In this document: positions 4,683-5,579 of the stretch, piece after piece | Layout: the number at the start of each line of letters is the position of its first letter | Numbering within the stretch: position 1 is the first letter of the stretch | Assembly: GCA_903924445.1 (NCBI GenBank) | Contig: CAIYBQ010000308.1 | Location: 1 to 5,579, forward strand | From: an uncultured Armatimonadota bacterium | GTDB taxonomy: Bacteria > Armatimonadota > Armatimonadia > Armatimonadales > Armatimonadaceae | DNA: 5,579 nt | Direction: 5' to 3' | Notes under the pieces: model-generated | The model's database searches: none | What the model was told of the DNA's origin: nothing | The model's input: the letters and a program-made list of their open reading frames with translations, nothing else | Position numbers and translations under genes: made by a program

Positions 4683-5579
4683 CTACCCTGCGATGATATC
4701 TTTCACGACGTTGCCCTTAACATCCGTTAGGCGGAAATCTCTCCCGGCGTAGCGATATGTCAGGCGGGTGTGATCGAGGCCAAGCAGCTGAAGGACTGTT
4801 GCGTGCAAGTCATGCACATGCACAGGGTGATCAACTGCCTCAAAGCCTAGCGGGTCTGTTCCACCAAATGAAAGCCCACCACGTACCCCGCCGCCTGCCA
4901 TCCAGACCGTAAAGCCCTTATTGTTGTGGTCACGGCCATCCCCATTTTGCGCCGTCGGCGTCCTGCCAAACTCGCCCGCCCAGACGACAAGCGTCGAATC
5001 AAGCAACCCGCGGGCAGCTAGGTCGGCGAGCAATCCTGCAATCGGCTTATCCACCGCCGCACAGTTACGGGGGAGATCATTCGCGAGGTTAGCGTGCTGG
5101 TCCCAGTTCACATTTGGCGTGACTTCAACAAACCGAACACCCGCCTCGACGGCCCGCCGGGCCATCAGGCACTGACGGCCGAAATCATCCGTTACCGTCG
5201 TCCCGATGCCATAGCTGCTCTGAACCGCAACCGGTTCGCTTTCGAGGTTCATCACGGTTGGGAGGTCCGCCTGCATCCGGAATGCCAACTCATAACTTGT
5301 GATCGCAGCATTCACCTGCTCCAAGTGTGGCGTTGTAGCGAGTGCTTCCGCGTGGAGTTTCTGGATGAAGTCGAGCTGTTGGCGCTGAGATTCGGGTTTT
5401 AGTAGCGGGCTTGCTATGTAGTCTGCCTTGCTGGTCGAAATCGGCTGGTTTCCCTTACCGATTGGTGTTCCCTGATAAATCGCGGGTAGGAATGCCGAGC
5501 CGTAGTTTTGCGCACCGCCATTGCCGGCAGGCGGCTTAATGCTCAGAAAGCCTGGCAGATTCTGGTTTTCTGTACCAAG
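4683..5579 (-). CDS. DUF1501 family protein (C-terminal 298 residues)
   Basis: The reading frame is open to the window edge, so the N-terminus (normally a Tat-type signal and the first part of the domain) is missing. The fragment starts with the characteristic GTENQNLPGF and NYGSAFLPAIYQGTPIG. It continues through WDQHANL (159-165), VVWAGEFGRTPTAQNGDGRDH (about 198-218), GFTVWMAGGGVRGG, and PVHVHDLHATVLQLLGLDH (252-270), to the family end GRDFRLTDVKGNVVKDIIAG. DUF1501 proteins share the alkaline-phosphatase/sulfatase-like fold and are thought to be exported; their biochemical role is not established. In Planctomycetes they usually follow a DUF1549/DUF1553 cytochrome-c-containing gene, which would be expected beyond base 5579. 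The in-frame TTG at 5324 is not a real start, since conserved sequence lies upstream of it. The stop is TAG at 4683-4685, with a terminator hairpin downstream. Confidence 0.93.
   Translation of the reverse strand, partial: LGTENQNLPGFLSIKPPAGNGGAQNYGSAFLPAIYQGTPIGKGNQPISTSKADYIASPLLKPESQRQQLDFIQKLHAEALATTPHLEQVNAAITSYELAFRMQADLPTVMNLESEPVAVQSSYGIGTTVTDDFGRQCLMARRAVEAGVRFVEVTPNVNWDQHANLANDLPRNCAAVDKPIAGLLADLAARGLLDSTLVVWAGEFGRTPTAQNGDGRDHNNKGFTVWMAGGGVRGGLSFGGTDPLGFEAVDHPVHVHDLHATVLQLLGLDHTRLTYRYAGRDFRLTDVKGNVVKDIIAG

Noticed and set aside
4444..4752. Plus-strand open frame of 102 codons with an internal repeat
   Set aside because: It is antisense to the DUF1501 end and its remnant; the apparent protein repeat is only the reverse complement of the duplicated DUF1501 tail, and its start is a TTG with no ribosome site.
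4683..5324. DUF1501 as a complete 213-residue gene starting at 5324
   Set aside because: The codon there is TTG, and the frame continues upstream with conserved DUF1501 sequence (GTENQNLPGF, NYGSAFLPAIYQGTPIG) to the window edge.
1..5579. CRISPR array, tRNA/rRNA genes, insertion sequence, phage or defence system
   Set aside because: No regularly spaced repeats, cloverleaf-like segments, transposase or integrase motifs, or terminal repeats were seen on either strand.

Overview
The window looks like chromosomal DNA from a planctomycete, or less likely another PVC-group bacterium. The two main signs are a DUF1501 protein (a family strongly expanded in Planctomycetes and their relatives) at the right edge and the tail of a prepilin-like H-X9-DG protein at the left edge. 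No mobile element, CRISPR array, tRNA or rRNA was seen.

Left part (1-2187). The last 43 codons of an H-X9-DG prepilin-like gene (+) end 3 bases from the stop of a convergent, complete rhamnulokinase gene, rhaB (-). Divergent from rhaB across an 86-base gap is a small atypical phosphatase gene (+) with a C-X4-R active-site loop. The gap holds a consensus-like rhaB promoter, a strong Shine-Dalgarno sequence, and two near-identical TGCA-flanked repeats. One repeat overlaps the -35 element; the other starts at the -10 and covers the predicted transcription start. This suggests local control of rhaB.

Middle part (2184-4174). A 561-residue inner-membrane protein with five N-terminal membrane segments and a periplasmic alkaline-phosphatase-superfamily domain (sulfatase / LTA-synthase-like, apparently with a threonine nucleophile) runs on the minus strand. 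Its TAG stop and the TAG stop of the phosphatase share the four bases CTAG. Upstream, in the same orientation and 95 bases away, is a 69-residue secreted or membrane mini-protein carrying the YLDPG(A/T)GS signature. The two probably form an operon acting at the cell envelope, perhaps modifying a polysaccharide or other glycan with a phosphate-containing group.

Right part (4175-5579). A 508-base gene-poor stretch holds two inverted-repeat/palindrome candidates, a 3'-end remnant of a second DUF1501 gene, and a hairpin plus T-run that fits an intrinsic terminator for the intact DUF1501 gene. That gene runs on the minus strand and is cut by the window edge, with 298 C-terminal residues present.

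No clearly new system is visible. The best leads are the DUF1501 3'-end remnant, the YLDPG/sulfatase-like pair, and the putative operator between rhaB and the C-X4-R phosphatase.
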